A DNA stretch of 64,000 nucleotides from Brevundimonas aveniformis DSM 17977. GTDB taxonomy: Bacteria; Pseudomonadota; Alphaproteobacteria; Caulobacterales; Caulobacteraceae. Both the position numbers and the translations under genes were made by a program. Of this stretch, positions 51,287 through 60,696 are shown piece by piece. Numbering within the stretch: position 1 is the stretch's first letter; each line of letters begins with the position of its first letter. The stretch covers positions 372,001 to 436,000 of the forward strand of contig NZ_AUAO01000001.1 of NCBI RefSeq assembly GCF_000428765.1. The letters run 5' to 3'. A model generated the notes under the pieces. That model saw only the letters and a program-made list of their open reading frames with translations, ran no database searches and had not been told where the DNA came from.

Positions 51287-52324
51287 TCAACTCCACAACA
51301 GGCCGCCCGACACTATCGCGACCAGAAGGATGAGTCCCGCCTCGCGATTGGACTTGAACAGTTTCAGCGCCAAAACAGGGTCGCCGGTACGAAGCGACCG
51401 GACCTGCCAGGCCAGATGCCCCGCATAGACCAGCATTCCGATGGCGAAAATCGGACCGAGCCCGGCCTGTGAGCCCGCCAGGGCCGCACACAACACCGCC
51501 AGGGCATAGAAGAGGGCCACCCCGGTTCGGACCCGTCCACCCAGCCGCCGGGCCGAGGACTTCACCCCGACCATGGCATCATCCTCGATGTCCTGCAGCG
51601 CATAGATGGTGTCGTAGCCGAGCGTCCAGAACACCCCGCCGAGGTAAAGCAGGATCGCCGGGATCCAGACCTCCGGCGCCAGTCCGACTGCATGAGAGGT
51701 TGGCGGCATGAGCCAGCGATCCCAGACAAAGGCTCGATACTCGATCAGGAGCTCCGTCGGCAGAAGGGCTCCGGCCGATGCCACGATGGAAGCTGCGAAG
51801 CCCATCAGGGCGCCCCAGTTGAAGGTCAGCCCCAGCCACGCCTGCGGCCACCAGGTGATCCGCTTCATGAACGGATAGGCCGCCACCAGCACAAGCGACC
51901 CCACCCCCAGCCAGATCGCCGTGACGGGCAGGGTCAGCAGGATACCCAGGCTGACCAGGCAGCACGCCGCAATAAACGCCAGCGCCTGTTTCAGGCTGAT
52001 CCGCCCGGAGGCGATCGGCCTGTCGGCGGTCCGGGCGACCTGTCGGTCGATGTCGCGATCAACCACATCATTGAAGGCGCATCCCGCAGCGCGCATCAGA
52101 ACTGCGCCGACGGCGAACGAAACGAAAAGCCAAAGGTGATAGGCGAACGGCCCGGTTCGATACTGGACCATGGCCAGGGCGATCCCCTGCCAGCACGGGA
52201 TCAGCAACAGCCAGATGCCGATGGGTCGGTCGAACCGTCCCAGCTTCAGCCAGGGCTTGAGCGTCTCGGGGGCAGATCGGTCGACCCAGTTGGTCCGATG
52301 GGCGTCCGGGAGGTGATCGCTCAC
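51287..52324 (-). CDS. ubiA: 4-hydroxybenzoate octaprenyltransferase UbiA
   Basis: 345 aa. Polyprenyl site NDVVDRDIDRQVARTADRP and second DxxD LGYDTIYALQDIEDD; nine helices. Start GTG overlaps the ppk2 stop (GTGA). Adds the prenyl tail in ubiquinone synthesis. Two other ubi genes lie nearby. Confidence 0.93.
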   Translation of the reverse strand: MSDHLPDAHRTNWVDRSAPETLKPWLKLGRFDRPIGIWLLLIPCWQGIALAMVQYRTGPFAYHLWLFVSFAVGAVLMRAAGCAFNDVVDRDIDRQVARTADRPIASGRISLKQALAFIAACCLVSLGILLTLPVTAIWLGVGSLVLVAAYPFMKRITWWPQAWLGLTFNWGALMGFAASIVASAGALLPTELLIEYRAFVWDRWLMPPTSHAVGLAPEVWIPAILLYLGGVFWTLGYDTIYALQDIEDDAMVGVKSSARRLGGRVRTGVALFYALAVLCAALAGSQAGLGPIFAIGMLVYAGHLAWQVRSLRTGDPVLALKLFKSNREAGLILLVAIVSGGLLWS

Positions 52325-53088
52325 CGCGCCATCCGCCCATCCGTCAGGGCCGAGGCCTCGAACGGGAAACACACATCCGCATCCACCGGCTTGACCTTCA
52401 CGCTAAGGTCCGGGGCCCCGATCTGGCGCACCAGATGCCGCATGACGTTCAGTCGCGCCTTTTTTTTCTTATCGGTGGCCACGATGGTCCAGGGCGCATG
52501 CGCCGAATGGCTCCGGGTCAGCATGACATCGCGCGCCTCCGTATAGGCTTCCCAGCGCACTTGCGCCTCCGCATCCAGCGACGACACCTTGAACCGCTTC
52601 AGCGGATCGTCCACTCGCGCCTCCAGCCGCTCCGCCTGTTCGGCCTTGGAGATATCCAGCCAGAACTTGATGATCTGGACCCCGCCCTCGGTGAGCGAAT
52701 GCTCAAACCCCGGCACGTCGCGGATGAAGTCCGCCTGCTGTTCCGGCGTGGAAAAACCCATCACCACTTCGACCCCGGCCCGGTTGTACCAGGAGCGGTC
52801 GAACAGCACGATTTCCCCCGCCGCCGGCAGATGCGCGACGTAGCGTTGGAAATACCACTGGCTGACCTCCCGGTCCGACGGCTTGGGCAAGGACACCACC
52901 CGCGTCTGGCGCGGTGCCATATGCTCGATCACCCGCTTGATCGCGCCGCCCTTGCCCGCGGCATCGCGCCCCTCGAACACCACGAGGATCTTGCGCCCCT
53001 GCGCAATCGCCCACGCCTGGCTCTCCACCAGGGCGATCTGAAGCTGTTCAAGTTCGGCCTCATAGGCCTTGGTGGCTTTCTTGCTCAT
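52321..53088 (-). CDS. ppk2: Polyphosphate kinase 2 family
   Basis: 255 aa. Walker A FEGRDAAGKGGAIKR near 38-52, Walker B VLFDRSWYNRAGVEVVMGF. Uses polyphosphate to phosphorylate NDP (class I-type). Co-transcribed with ubiA. Confidence 0.93.
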   Translation of the reverse strand: MSKKATKAYEAELEQLQIALVESQAWAIAQGRKILVVFEGRDAAGKGGAIKRVIEHMAPRQTRVVSLPKPSDREVSQWYFQRYVAHLPAAGEIVLFDRSWYNRAGVEVVMGFSTPEQQADFIRDVPGFEHSLTEGGVQIIKFWLDISKAEQAERLEARVDDPLKRFKVSSLDAEAQVRWEAYTEARDVMLTRSHSAHAPWTIVATDKKKKARLNVMRHLVRQIGAPDLSVKVKPVDADVCFPFEASALTDGRMAR

Positions 53089-53190
53089 CGACTACCCTTA
53101 CAGTGCCCTCTCGCTTGGCGGGAGGGTCTAGCCGTACCTGATTTACGTCCGTAGAGGGGCGAACAGGTCGGCAGGTTTCTCTGTCTTTCG

Positions 53191-53310
53191 TCATCCTCCG
53201 GCGCGCGGAGCGCGACCGGGGGACCCAGACCAGGGCCTGAAGCCGGCCCCCTTCCCTCCGATGGCGCTGGATCCCCGATCTGCGCCACCTTGCGGCTTGT
53301 CGGAGGATGA
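53191..53310. repeat. Long-spaced inverted repeat in an intergenic gap
   Basis: TCATCCTCCG (53191-53200) and CGGAGGATGA (53301-53310) bracket 100 bases in the 234-bp gap 53089-53322. Common intergenic palindrome type; may fold or be a repeat. Confidence 0.45.
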
Positions 53311-53322
53311 TGAGAGGGGGCG

Positions 53323-54528
53323 TCACGACACGGCCTCCCTCAAGGCCGTCGCCGCCTCGCCGTGGCCATGCACCTCGATGTCGCCCAGATCCATCCAGGC
53401 CGCCATATCCTGGAGGCGTTCCGCCAGGGCCGGCGCGATGTCGAGCGGCTGGGCGTGGTCTTCGCGATGCACCGCCTGCACCCGCAACACCCGGGCCTGT
53501 CGGTCCGCCTTCAGATCGCACCGCGCCGTCAGTCGCTCGCCTTGAAGGAACGGTAGGACGTAGTAGCCATGCACCCGCTTGTGCGCCGGCACATAGATTT
53601 CAATCCGATAGTGAAAGCCGAACATCCGTTCGGCCCGCTCACGCCGCCAGATCAGATTGTCGAACGGCGACAGCAGGGCCGTCGCCTCGACTTTCCGGGG
53701 CCGGGGCGCGTCTCGGTACAGCCACGCCGCCTTGCCCCAACCCCTGACCTGAACCGGAACCAGAACCCCCTCTTCCGTCAACTCAGCGATCCGCGCGCGC
53801 GTCTCGCCCGGGTCCGTGCGGAAATAGTCTCTGAGATCCGTCTCGGTCGCCACGCCCATGGCCCGCGCCGCGATCTCGATCAGGCCCCGCTGGGCGTCCT
53901 CTACCGTCGGCGTCGGCGTATCGAGCACGCTCTGGGGCAACACCCTCTCGGGTAGATCATACAGCCGCTCGAACCCCCGCCGGGTCGCCGTCGTCACCAA
54001 CCCGGCCCAGAACAGCCATTCGACCGCCCGCTTGCCGTCCGACCAGCCCCACCAGCCGCCGGCGCCTTTGCCCGCCTGTTCCAGCTCGCCCGCCGACAGC
54101 GGCCCGCGCCGCCGGACCTCGTCAAGCACCTGTTCGATATAGGTCCGCTTCTCTCGCCCGAACCGCGCCAGACCCGAATAGGTCCCCACCCCGGCCTCGG
54201 CCCTCGCCATGCGCCAGCGCAACAGCGGCTGATAGGCCATCGGGATCAGCGATGCCTCATGCCCCCAATATTCAAACAGAGCTTTGCGCTTGCCCCAGGC
54301 CAGGGCGTCCATATCCGCATGGTCATACGCCCCCAGCCGCGCGAACGGCGGCAGATAGTGCGATCGGCTCAGCACATTCACCGAATCGATCTGGATCAGC
54401 CCAACCCGGTCGAACACCCGCCTCAGGTGCGCCTTACCCGGTTTGGCAGGTCGTCGATCCCCAAACCCTTGCGCCAGCAGCGCGACCCGGCGGGCCTGGA
54501 GGTCGGAGAGCGTTTCGGTCGCGGTCAT
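53323..54528 (-). CDS. Winged-helix DNA glycosylase-like protein, YcaQ family
   Basis: 401 aa. LIQIDSVNVLSRSHYL near 44-60 carries the QxD/QxQ catalytic-type motif of YcaQ/AlkZ glycosylases, which unhook interstrand crosslinks or remove alkylated bases. C-terminal LLSPFDNLIWRRERAERMF and wing domains fit. Monocistronic. Confidence 0.88.
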   Translation of the reverse strand: MTATETLSDLQARRVALLAQGFGDRRPAKPGKAHLRRVFDRVGLIQIDSVNVLSRSHYLPPFARLGAYDHADMDALAWGKRKALFEYWGHEASLIPMAYQPLLRWRMARAEAGVGTYSGLARFGREKRTYIEQVLDEVRRRGPLSAGELEQAGKGAGGWWGWSDGKRAVEWLFWAGLVTTATRRGFERLYDLPERVLPQSVLDTPTPTVEDAQRGLIEIAARAMGVATETDLRDYFRTDPGETRARIAELTEEGVLVPVQVRGWGKAAWLYRDAPRPRKVEATALLSPFDNLIWRRERAERMFGFHYRIEIYVPAHKRVHGYYVLPFLQGERLTARCDLKADRQARVLRVQAVHREDHAQPLDIAPALAERLQDMAAWMDLGDIEVHGHGEAATALREAVS

Positions 54529-54602
54529 GCGATGTTCTTAGTGTGTTCCTGTTCTCAAGTCTCGCCTCCCATCGTGACCGCGATGGGGAGAAGACGTCAG
54601 AC

Positions 54603-56033
54603 CTACCCCCGCCGCCAGGTCGCGCCGGTCGGCCCGTCCATGACCACGACATTCAACGCCGCCAGCTCACCGCGGATACGGTCCGCCTCGCCCCAGTCCT
54701 TGGCCGCACGCGCGGCGGCGCGCGCCTCCAGAAGGGCCTCGACCTGGGCCTTGAAGCCGTCATCCGCCCCGCCCTCGAACCAGGCGTCGGGGTCCTGCTG
54801 AAGCAGGCCCATCAGTGCTCCGCCCGCCAGAAGCTCCCCGGCCCGTGCCGCCGCTGTCTCGACTTCGCCATCGTTCAGCGCCCGCTCGACCGCCCCGGCG
54901 GCATCGAACAGCACGGCCATCGCCGCCGGTGAGTTCAGATCATCCGACAGGGCATCCAGCAGGAGTTGCGGCGGCGCACTGTCAGAAATCCCGCCTGCGG
55001 CGCGCGCGCGCTTGAGCGCGCCGTACAGCCGATCCAGGTTCTTCCTTGCCTGATCGACCAACTGATCGGTCCAGTCCAGCGGGCCGCGATAGTGCGCGCT
55101 CAGCAAGGCCCAGCGCAGAACCTCGCCCGGCTGCCGCTCCAACAGCTCCGTGATCAAGCTCACATTGCCCAGGCTCTTGGACATCTTCTCGGCGTCCATG
55201 GTCAGAAAGCCGTTGTGCATCCAATAGCGGGCAAAGTCCGTATTGGTCGCCAGCCCGTGCGCCGCGCACGACTGGGCGATCTCATTGGTATGGTGCGGAA
55301 AGATCAGGTCCAGCCCACCGCCGTGAATATCGAACGGCAGCCCCAGCACCTTCTCGGACATGGCCGAGCATTCGATATGCCAGCCGGGGCGCCCCGGCAG
55401 GGGCTGGCCCGTCGTCGGGTCGTGCGGGCCGTCCCAAGCCGGCTCAGCCGGCTTTGACGGCTTCCACAGCACAAAGTCCGCCGCGTGGCGCTTGTTCTGC
55501 GCCACCTCAACGCGGGCCCCGGCCACCATGTCGCTCAGCGACCGATTGGACAGCGCCCCATAACGCCCCGTTCCGGCATCATAGCCTTCCACGTCGAACA
55601 GCACTTCGCCATCCGCGACATAGGCGGTGCCGTCTGCCAGCATGGCTTCGATCAGGGCGATCATCTCGGCCATATGGGCCGTCGCGCGCGGCTCGACGGT
55701 CGGACGCAGGCAGCCTAGAGCGTCCAGATCGCCGTGATAGATATCGGTATAGCGTTCGGTGATGACGCCGATCTCGACGCCTTCCTCGGCGGCTTTCTGA
55801 TTTATCTTGTCGTCGACATCGGTGATGTTGCGCGCATAGACGACCTCCCGCTCAGGGTAGAGCCGCTGCAACAGGCGGAACAGCACATCGAACACCACCG
55901 CCGGGCGCGCGTTGCCGATATGGGCGTGATTATAGACGGTGGGGCCACAGACATACATCGTCACCCGCTCGGCCTGTGCCGGTTCGAACACGCGCTTTTC
56001 GCGGCTCAGGGTGTCGTGCAGCTTCAGAGGCAT
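54603..56033 (-). CDS. cysS: Cysteinyl-tRNA synthetase
   Basis: 476 aa. HIGH-type HAHIGNARP, Zn ligands (CGPTVYN Cys, and EC SAMS, H, E), KMSKSLGN, and the DALR domain. Divergent from folE. Confidence 0.95.
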   Translation of the reverse strand: MPLKLHDTLSREKRVFEPAQAERVTMYVCGPTVYNHAHIGNARPAVVFDVLFRLLQRLYPEREVVYARNITDVDDKINQKAAEEGVEIGVITERYTDIYHGDLDALGCLRPTVEPRATAHMAEMIALIEAMLADGTAYVADGEVLFDVEGYDAGTGRYGALSNRSLSDMVAGARVEVAQNKRHAADFVLWKPSKPAEPAWDGPHDPTTGQPLPGRPGWHIECSAMSEKVLGLPFDIHGGGLDLIFPHHTNEIAQSCAAHGLATNTDFARYWMHNGFLTMDAEKMSKSLGNVSLITELLERQPGEVLRWALLSAHYRGPLDWTDQLVDQARKNLDRLYGALKRARAAGGISDSAPPQLLLDALSDDLNSPAAMAVLFDAAGAVERALNDGEVETAAARAGELLAGGALMGLLQQDPDAWFEGGADDGFKAQVEALLEARAAARAAKDWGEADRIRGELAALNVVVMDGPTGATWRRG

Positions 56034-56121
56034 TCAGGCGTTCCTTGGCGGGAGCGGGATTTTTCCCCATATAGCCCAACCTCAAGCCCGGCCAACGCCG
56101 GACAGACGGATTTCGAGTACC

Positions 56122-56733
56122 ATGGACGCCTTCAAGCCCAAGCTGGTCGGTAACGACGACCGCCCCCGCCCGACACGCGAGCAGGCGATGGACGCGGTGC
56201 GGACCTTGATCGCCTGGGCCGGTGACAATCCCGAACGCCCAGGCCTGGTCGATACCCCGCGCCGGGTTGTCGACGCCTATGGCGAGTGGTTCGAAGGCTA
56301 TGATCAGGACGCCAGCCGTGAACTGGCACGCATCTTCGAGGACGTGACCGGCTATGACGACATGGTCGTGCTGCGCCATGTCGAGGTCGAGAGCCACTGT
56401 GAGCACCACATGGCCCCGTTCATCGGCCAGGCGACGGTCGCCTATATCCCCGGGGACAAGGTGGTCGGAATCTCCAAACTGGCCCGGGTCGTCGAAATCT
56501 TCTCGCGACGGCTACAAAGCCAGGAAACCCTGACCAATCAGATCGTCGAGGCCATCGAATCGGCGCTTCAGCCCCGGGGTGTGGCCGTCCTCATCGAGGC
56601 TGAGCATCAGTGTATGACGACCCGTGGCGTGAATCATCGTCACGTCTCGACGGTCACCAATCGCTTCACCGGTGCCTTCAAAGACGACCCGCGAATGGCG
56701 GATCGCTTCCTGAATCTCGCCCGACAGGCGTAA
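56122..56733 (+). CDS. folE: GTP cyclohydrolase I
   Basis: 203 aa. Zinc ligands in ESHCEHHMAPF and EAEHQCMTTRG; GISKLARVVEIFSRRLQSQE (about 120-139). First step to folates and queuosine. ATG at 56122 follows a 89-bp gap from cysS. Confidence 0.95.
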   Translation: MDAFKPKLVGNDDRPRPTREQAMDAVRTLIAWAGDNPERPGLVDTPRRVVDAYGEWFEGYDQDASRELARIFEDVTGYDDMVVLRHVEVESHCEHHMAPFIGQATVAYIPGDKVVGISKLARVVEIFSRRLQSQETLTNQIVEAIESALQPRGVAVLIEAEHQCMTTRGVNHRHVSTVTNRFTGAFKDDPRMADRFLNLARQA

Positions 56734-56847
56734 TTTGGCCTTCTCTTCGCGCTAAGCCGCAGTCCGCGCTTTACAAGGCGGCTTCGTCCCGCCAAGAAAC
56801 CCGCGACAGGTCCGCCGAGCGTGGGCCCCCAAGGAGGTTGGTTACGC

Positions 56848-57291
56848 ATGGGTGCGAAACTCTCAGGTCCGTCTGGCAAGGGCGGCCCCGTTTCCCAGAA
56901 CGCCGACATCAACGTGACGCCCTTCGTGGACGTCATGCTGGTGCTTCTGATCATCTTCATGGTGTCCGCGCCGCTGGCCACCGTGTCGATCCGTCTTGAC
57001 CTGCCGCCGCCGGTCGATCCGCCGCCCGGTTCGCCGCCGCCGCCGCCGCCGACCTTCATCTCGATTGCCGAGGGTGGACGCCTGTTTGTCCTGACCGGTG
57101 AAGGCGCGCCGACCGAAGTGACCCTGCCGGGCCTCGACGGCGAACTGATGAGCCGCCTGGGTGACCGCGAAGAGCGCGTGATGATCCGCGCTGACGCCGA
57201 TGTGCCCTACAACGACTTTATGACCGTGATGAACGATCTCCAGTCCAAGGGCTGGCTCCAGGTCGGTCTGATCAACGAAGATATCGAATAG
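56848..57291 (+). CDS. ExbD/TolR-type biopolymer transport protein
   Basis: 147 aa. One helix (about 27-47, [19 protein letters not shown]) bearing the key Asp in VDVMLV, and a periplasmic domain with a proline run. AAGGAGG sits 10 bases before the ATG. No exbB neighbour, so it must pair with an ExbB coded elsewhere. Confidence 0.88.
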   Translation: MGAKLSGPSGKGGPVSQNADINVTPFVDVMLVLLIIFMVSAPLATVSIRLDLPPPVDPPPGSPPPPPPTFISIAEGGRLFVLTGEGAPTEVTLPGLDGELMSRLGDREERVMIRADADVPYNDFMTVMNDLQSKGWLQVGLINEDIE

Positions 57292-57320
57292 GCCTTAATC
57301 GCCCGTTCAAATCCCGATAG

Positions 57321-57355
57321 CCGCCCCGGTGTTCGCGCCGGGGCGGTTTTCTTTT
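57321..57355 (+). terminator. Intrinsic terminator of exbD
   Basis: CCGCCCCGG-8-nt loop-CCGGGGCGG then TTTTCTTTT; 29 bases past the exbD stop. Confidence 0.8.
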
Positions 57356-57358
57356 GGC

Positions 57359-59056
57359 CTAAAGCCTGTCCAGCGGCCCGGCCCCAACCGTAGTCGCCGT
57401 CACCGAAAATGCCGCGCGTTCCTCGACGGCGAAACGCGGCTCCATGATGGTCGAGACGCCCATCATCCGGCACTCGGCCCGGTCCGGCGTCAGGCTGAGG
57501 ACAAAAAAGCCACGCGGCTCAAACTCACACCATTCCAGGTCCGGGCTGGCGGCCACCAGCATCTCGGCCATCGGGGCTCCGGGCAGGGCCCGGGAATAGG
57601 ACGGCTGGGGGCTGGACACCGCCGTCGCTCCGAACTCGACCCCGACGCGACCTTGTCCATCATGCAGGTTCGAAGCCCAGGCCGCATGGCTGTCGCCGCT
57701 GAGCACGATCAGCCGGGCCTCTGCCGCCCGCGCCTTGGCATACAGACGGTCCCGCTCGGCGGGATAGCCATCCCAGGCGTCGAGATTGAGCGGAGCCTCG
57801 ACCGCGCCCAGCGCCGCCATCTCTCGCAACCGGCGTTGTTGATAGCCCTGGAGGTCCGGCATGGCCGCCTCAATAGCCGCCTCCCCAACGACCGTGACCA
57901 GATCAGGGACGACCAGTTTCGCCATCAGAACCTGATTGCCCAGCACCTGCCACGCCGCTGTGTTGGTCATGGACTGGCCCAGCCAGTCCAGCTGATCCTG
58001 ACCCATGAGGCGTCGATCCGGGTCATTCAGACGATCTTCGTCGATGGTGCCGTCGGGCCGGGTGATATCCTCATACTCAAACTGAAGCGCCCTCGCCGAC
58101 AGCCGTGTCTCGATCATGTGCAGCGCCGCTGTCTGCCCAAATCGGAAAGAGCGGCGTACCGCGTCATGCAGCGGCTGACCGGGAGCCGGTTCGCGGATCG
58201 GGTTCCATTCGAGATAGGCCCTGAGGGCATGGGCCTTGCGACTGGCCCAATCCCCTTCGCCCTCGTTGTGATTTTGCGCCCCACCTTCCCAGGGATCGTT
58301 CGTCACCTCATGGTCGTCAAAGGTCATGATCCAGGCCGCGCGGGCGTGGGCGGCCTGGGTTTGTGGATCGGCCTTGTACTGGGCATGGCGCCGCCGATAG
58401 TCGTCCAGGGTGACAATCTCATGCGCCGGATCGGGTATCCGGTTCAGCTCCAGCCCCGTGCGCATCCCGTAGTCACGCTCGCCGGCCCCGTACTCATAGA
58501 TGTAGTCGCCCAGGTGGACGACCGCATCGACCCGCTCCAGCCCGGCAATGGCCTCATAGGCATTGAAATAGCCACCGGGATGCAGGGAACAGGAGGCCAC
58601 CGCCAGGACGACCTCGTCGGTCGAATCCTCGGCGGGCAGGGTACGGAAGCGACCGATGGGGGAGGCAAGGTCGGTGCCCTGAACGTAGAACCCGAACCAA
58701 TACTCGCGTCCGGATTCGAGCGGACGAGCCGAGTCACTGTTGATCTCCAGCTTGGCGGTGTAGTCTCGCTCTCGGCTGGCCCGAAGGTAGCTCCCCAATA
58801 TCAGACGCCCCAACGACCCGTCATCATTCATTTCACCGACAATGAGTTGAAGCGGAATCTCGGAGGGATCAGGCGGCTCGACAGGCGTGACCCGTGTCCA
58901 GAACACGCCCCCAGACGCTGTAGGATCGCCCGAAGCAACGCCATGATTGAATACGGCTGTTCCCTCGTAGGCGGGCGGGGGTGGTGGGGTCGCACAAGCC
59001 GGCGTCGCCACGCCCGCTCCCAACAGTCCCAACGCCTGCCTACGGTCGATCTTCAT
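57359..59056 (-). CDS. phoD: Alkaline phosphatase D (PhoD), Tat-exported
   Basis: 565 aa. Tat signal DRRQALGLLGAGV and AxA cut, PhoD N-terminal domain (FNHGVASGDPTASGGVFW), phosphoesterase with HLGDYIYEYGAGERDYG, FDDHEVTND and SGDSHAAW. Phosphodiesterase/alkaline phosphatase with Ca/Fe. Divergent from rluD. Confidence 0.92.
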   Translation of the reverse strand: MKIDRRQALGLLGAGVATPACATPPPPPAYEGTAVFNHGVASGDPTASGGVFWTRVTPVEPPDPSEIPLQLIVGEMNDDGSLGRLILGSYLRASRERDYTAKLEINSDSARPLESGREYWFGFYVQGTDLASPIGRFRTLPAEDSTDEVVLAVASCSLHPGGYFNAYEAIAGLERVDAVVHLGDYIYEYGAGERDYGMRTGLELNRIPDPAHEIVTLDDYRRRHAQYKADPQTQAAHARAAWIMTFDDHEVTNDPWEGGAQNHNEGEGDWASRKAHALRAYLEWNPIREPAPGQPLHDAVRRSFRFGQTAALHMIETRLSARALQFEYEDITRPDGTIDEDRLNDPDRRLMGQDQLDWLGQSMTNTAAWQVLGNQVLMAKLVVPDLVTVVGEAAIEAAMPDLQGYQQRRLREMAALGAVEAPLNLDAWDGYPAERDRLYAKARAAEARLIVLSGDSHAAWASNLHDGQGRVGVEFGATAVSSPQPSYSRALPGAPMAEMLVAASPDLEWCEFEPRGFFVLSLTPDRAECRMMGVSTIMEPRFAVEERAAFSVTATTVGAGPLDRL

Positions 59057-59123
59057 CGCCTGGCTCCTCGTCCGTCTCATCTCAACGTGTCATAGAGCAT
59101 GGAACCACGACCGGAGCACGACC

Positions 59124-60131
59124 TTGTCGCCCAGCGACGGCACAGACCTGACCGACGACGAGCCTGATTTCATCGAGGCTCTGATCGTCGATCTCGGCCC
59201 CCAGGCCGTCGGCCAGCGGCTCGACAAGGCGCTCGCCCTGGCGGCCCCGGATCTCTCGCGTGCCCGTATCCAGGCGCTGATGGCCGAGGGTCGCGTCACC
59301 TACGCCGACGAGGTGATGACCGATGGGTCGTCCAAAGCGCGCGAAGGCCTCTATCTCATCGCCGTTCCCGAACCTCTGCCCGCCGAGCCGCAGCCAGAGG
59401 ATATCCCCCTGGAGGTTCTGTTCGAGGACGAACATCTGATCGTCATCGACAAGCCGGCGGGCATGACGGTCCATCCGGGCCCCGGCCACCAGACCGGTAC
59501 CCTGGTCAACGCCCTGTTGTTTCACTGTGGCAACAGCCTGTCGGGCATCGGCGGGGTTCTGCGGCCCGGCATCGTCCACCGGCTCGACAAGGACACGTCC
59601 GGCATCATGGTCGCAGCCAAGTCCGACGCCGCCCATCAGGGCCTGTCCGCCCTGTTTGCTACCCATGATCTGGAACGCCAGTACATCGCCCTGACCCGGG
59701 GGCAGCCAAGGCCCGCATCCGGCCGGGTTGAGAACCGGATTGGTCGCTCCAACAGCGACCGCAAGAAAATGGCCGTCCTCAAGACATCCGGACGGCTGGC
59801 GATCACCGACTATCGGACCGCAACGACGTTCGGTCCCCAGGATCGCCCGCTGGCATCTCGTGTCGTCTGTCGTCTCCACACAGGTCGCACGCACCAGATT
59901 CGGGTTCACATGGCCTCAATCGGCGCACCGGTCTTGGGGGATCCGATCTATGGCTCCGGCCCGCCCGCGCCTTCAGTCAGGCAAGCCATCCAGACCACCG
60001 GCCTGGACCGACAGGCCCTGCATGCGGCCGTTCTGGGCTTTGTTCATCCCATCACCGGGGCCACGCTTCGGTTTGAAACGCCGCTTCCCGCCGACATGTC
60101 CGACCTGGAACAGCAATTGGCTGAGCTCTGA
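59124..60131 (+). CDS. RluA-family 23S rRNA pseudouridine synthase (RluD-like)
   Basis: 335 aa, TTG start. S4 domain from about 25 to 90, catalytic Asp in VHRLDKDTSGIMV, LHTGRTHQIRVHMA. Makes pseudouridine in 23S rRNA (RluD: 1911, 1915, 1917). Confidence 0.92.
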   Translation: MSPSDGTDLTDDEPDFIEALIVDLGPQAVGQRLDKALALAAPDLSRARIQALMAEGRVTYADEVMTDGSSKAREGLYLIAVPEPLPAEPQPEDIPLEVLFEDEHLIVIDKPAGMTVHPGPGHQTGTLVNALLFHCGNSLSGIGGVLRPGIVHRLDKDTSGIMVAAKSDAAHQGLSALFATHDLERQYIALTRGQPRPASGRVENRIGRSNSDRKKMAVLKTSGRLAITDYRTATTFGPQDRPLASRVVCRLHTGRTHQIRVHMASIGAPVLGDPIYGSGPPAPSVRQAIQTTGLDRQALHAAVLGFVHPITGATLRFETPLPADMSDLEQQLAEL

Positions 60132-60195
60132 GGCAGTTCGGTGCTTGCCTAGGTCGTCCAGCGAAGCCAAGGTTCTGGCCGAACGGAGTCCTTTC

Positions 60196-60696
60196 ATGAT
60201 CAGACGTCTTGGCCTGGCCGCTGTCCTCCTCGCCCTGCCTTTGGCTGCCTGCGGCAATGGCGGCACAGAGGAAGACCGCACCCTGCATACGCCCGACGGG
60301 ACGATCCACACCCAGACCGAGGGCGAGAATTCCACCTCGACCTATCGCGACAACGACGGTCGCGAAGTGGTTGTCGCCACAGGCCCGGATGTCGCGGCCA
60401 GCGGTCCGGCCTACACCCGGCCCTACCCCGACTCTCGGGTGCTGTCATCCGTTACCTCGCCCACCGACAACGCCGGCTTGCTGACCTTCCAGACCGAGGC
60501 TGAGCCCGGCACCGTCATCGCCTATTATCGCCAGCGCGCCGAGGAATCCGGCCTGACCGCGCGCGCGGAAATGACCATGGGTGACACCCAGCAGTTCGGG
60601 GCAGACACAGCCGCCGGCGGTGAACTCAATGTCGTGGTCACCCCCCAGGACGGCCAGTCGACCGTGACGGTCACCTGGGAAGGCTTGCCGGGATGA
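60196..60696 (+). CDS. Lipoprotein of unknown function
   Basis: 166 aa. Lipobox LPLAAC then a Thr/Gly-rich part; a region with YYRQRAEESGLTAR near 115 is like periplasmic trafficking lipoproteins. GGAG before ATG. Overlaps PAP2 gene (ATGA). Confidence 0.8.
   Translation: MIRRLGLAAVLLALPLAACGNGGTEEDRTLHTPDGTIHTQTEGENSTSTYRDNDGREVVVATGPDVAASGPAYTRPYPDSRVLSSVTSPTDNAGLLTFQTEAEPGTVIAYYRQRAEESGLTARAEMTMGDTQQFGADTAAGGELNVVVTPQDGQSTVTVTWEGLPG

Noticed and set aside
57304-57320. GTTCAAATCC looks like a tRNA T-loop
   Set aside because: No acceptor, D-arm or anticodon arm upstream; it lies between exbD and its terminator.
57329-59095. 588-codon open frame antisense to phoD
   Set aside because: GC-rich shadow of a clear PhoD protein; no domain, composition typical of antisense frames.
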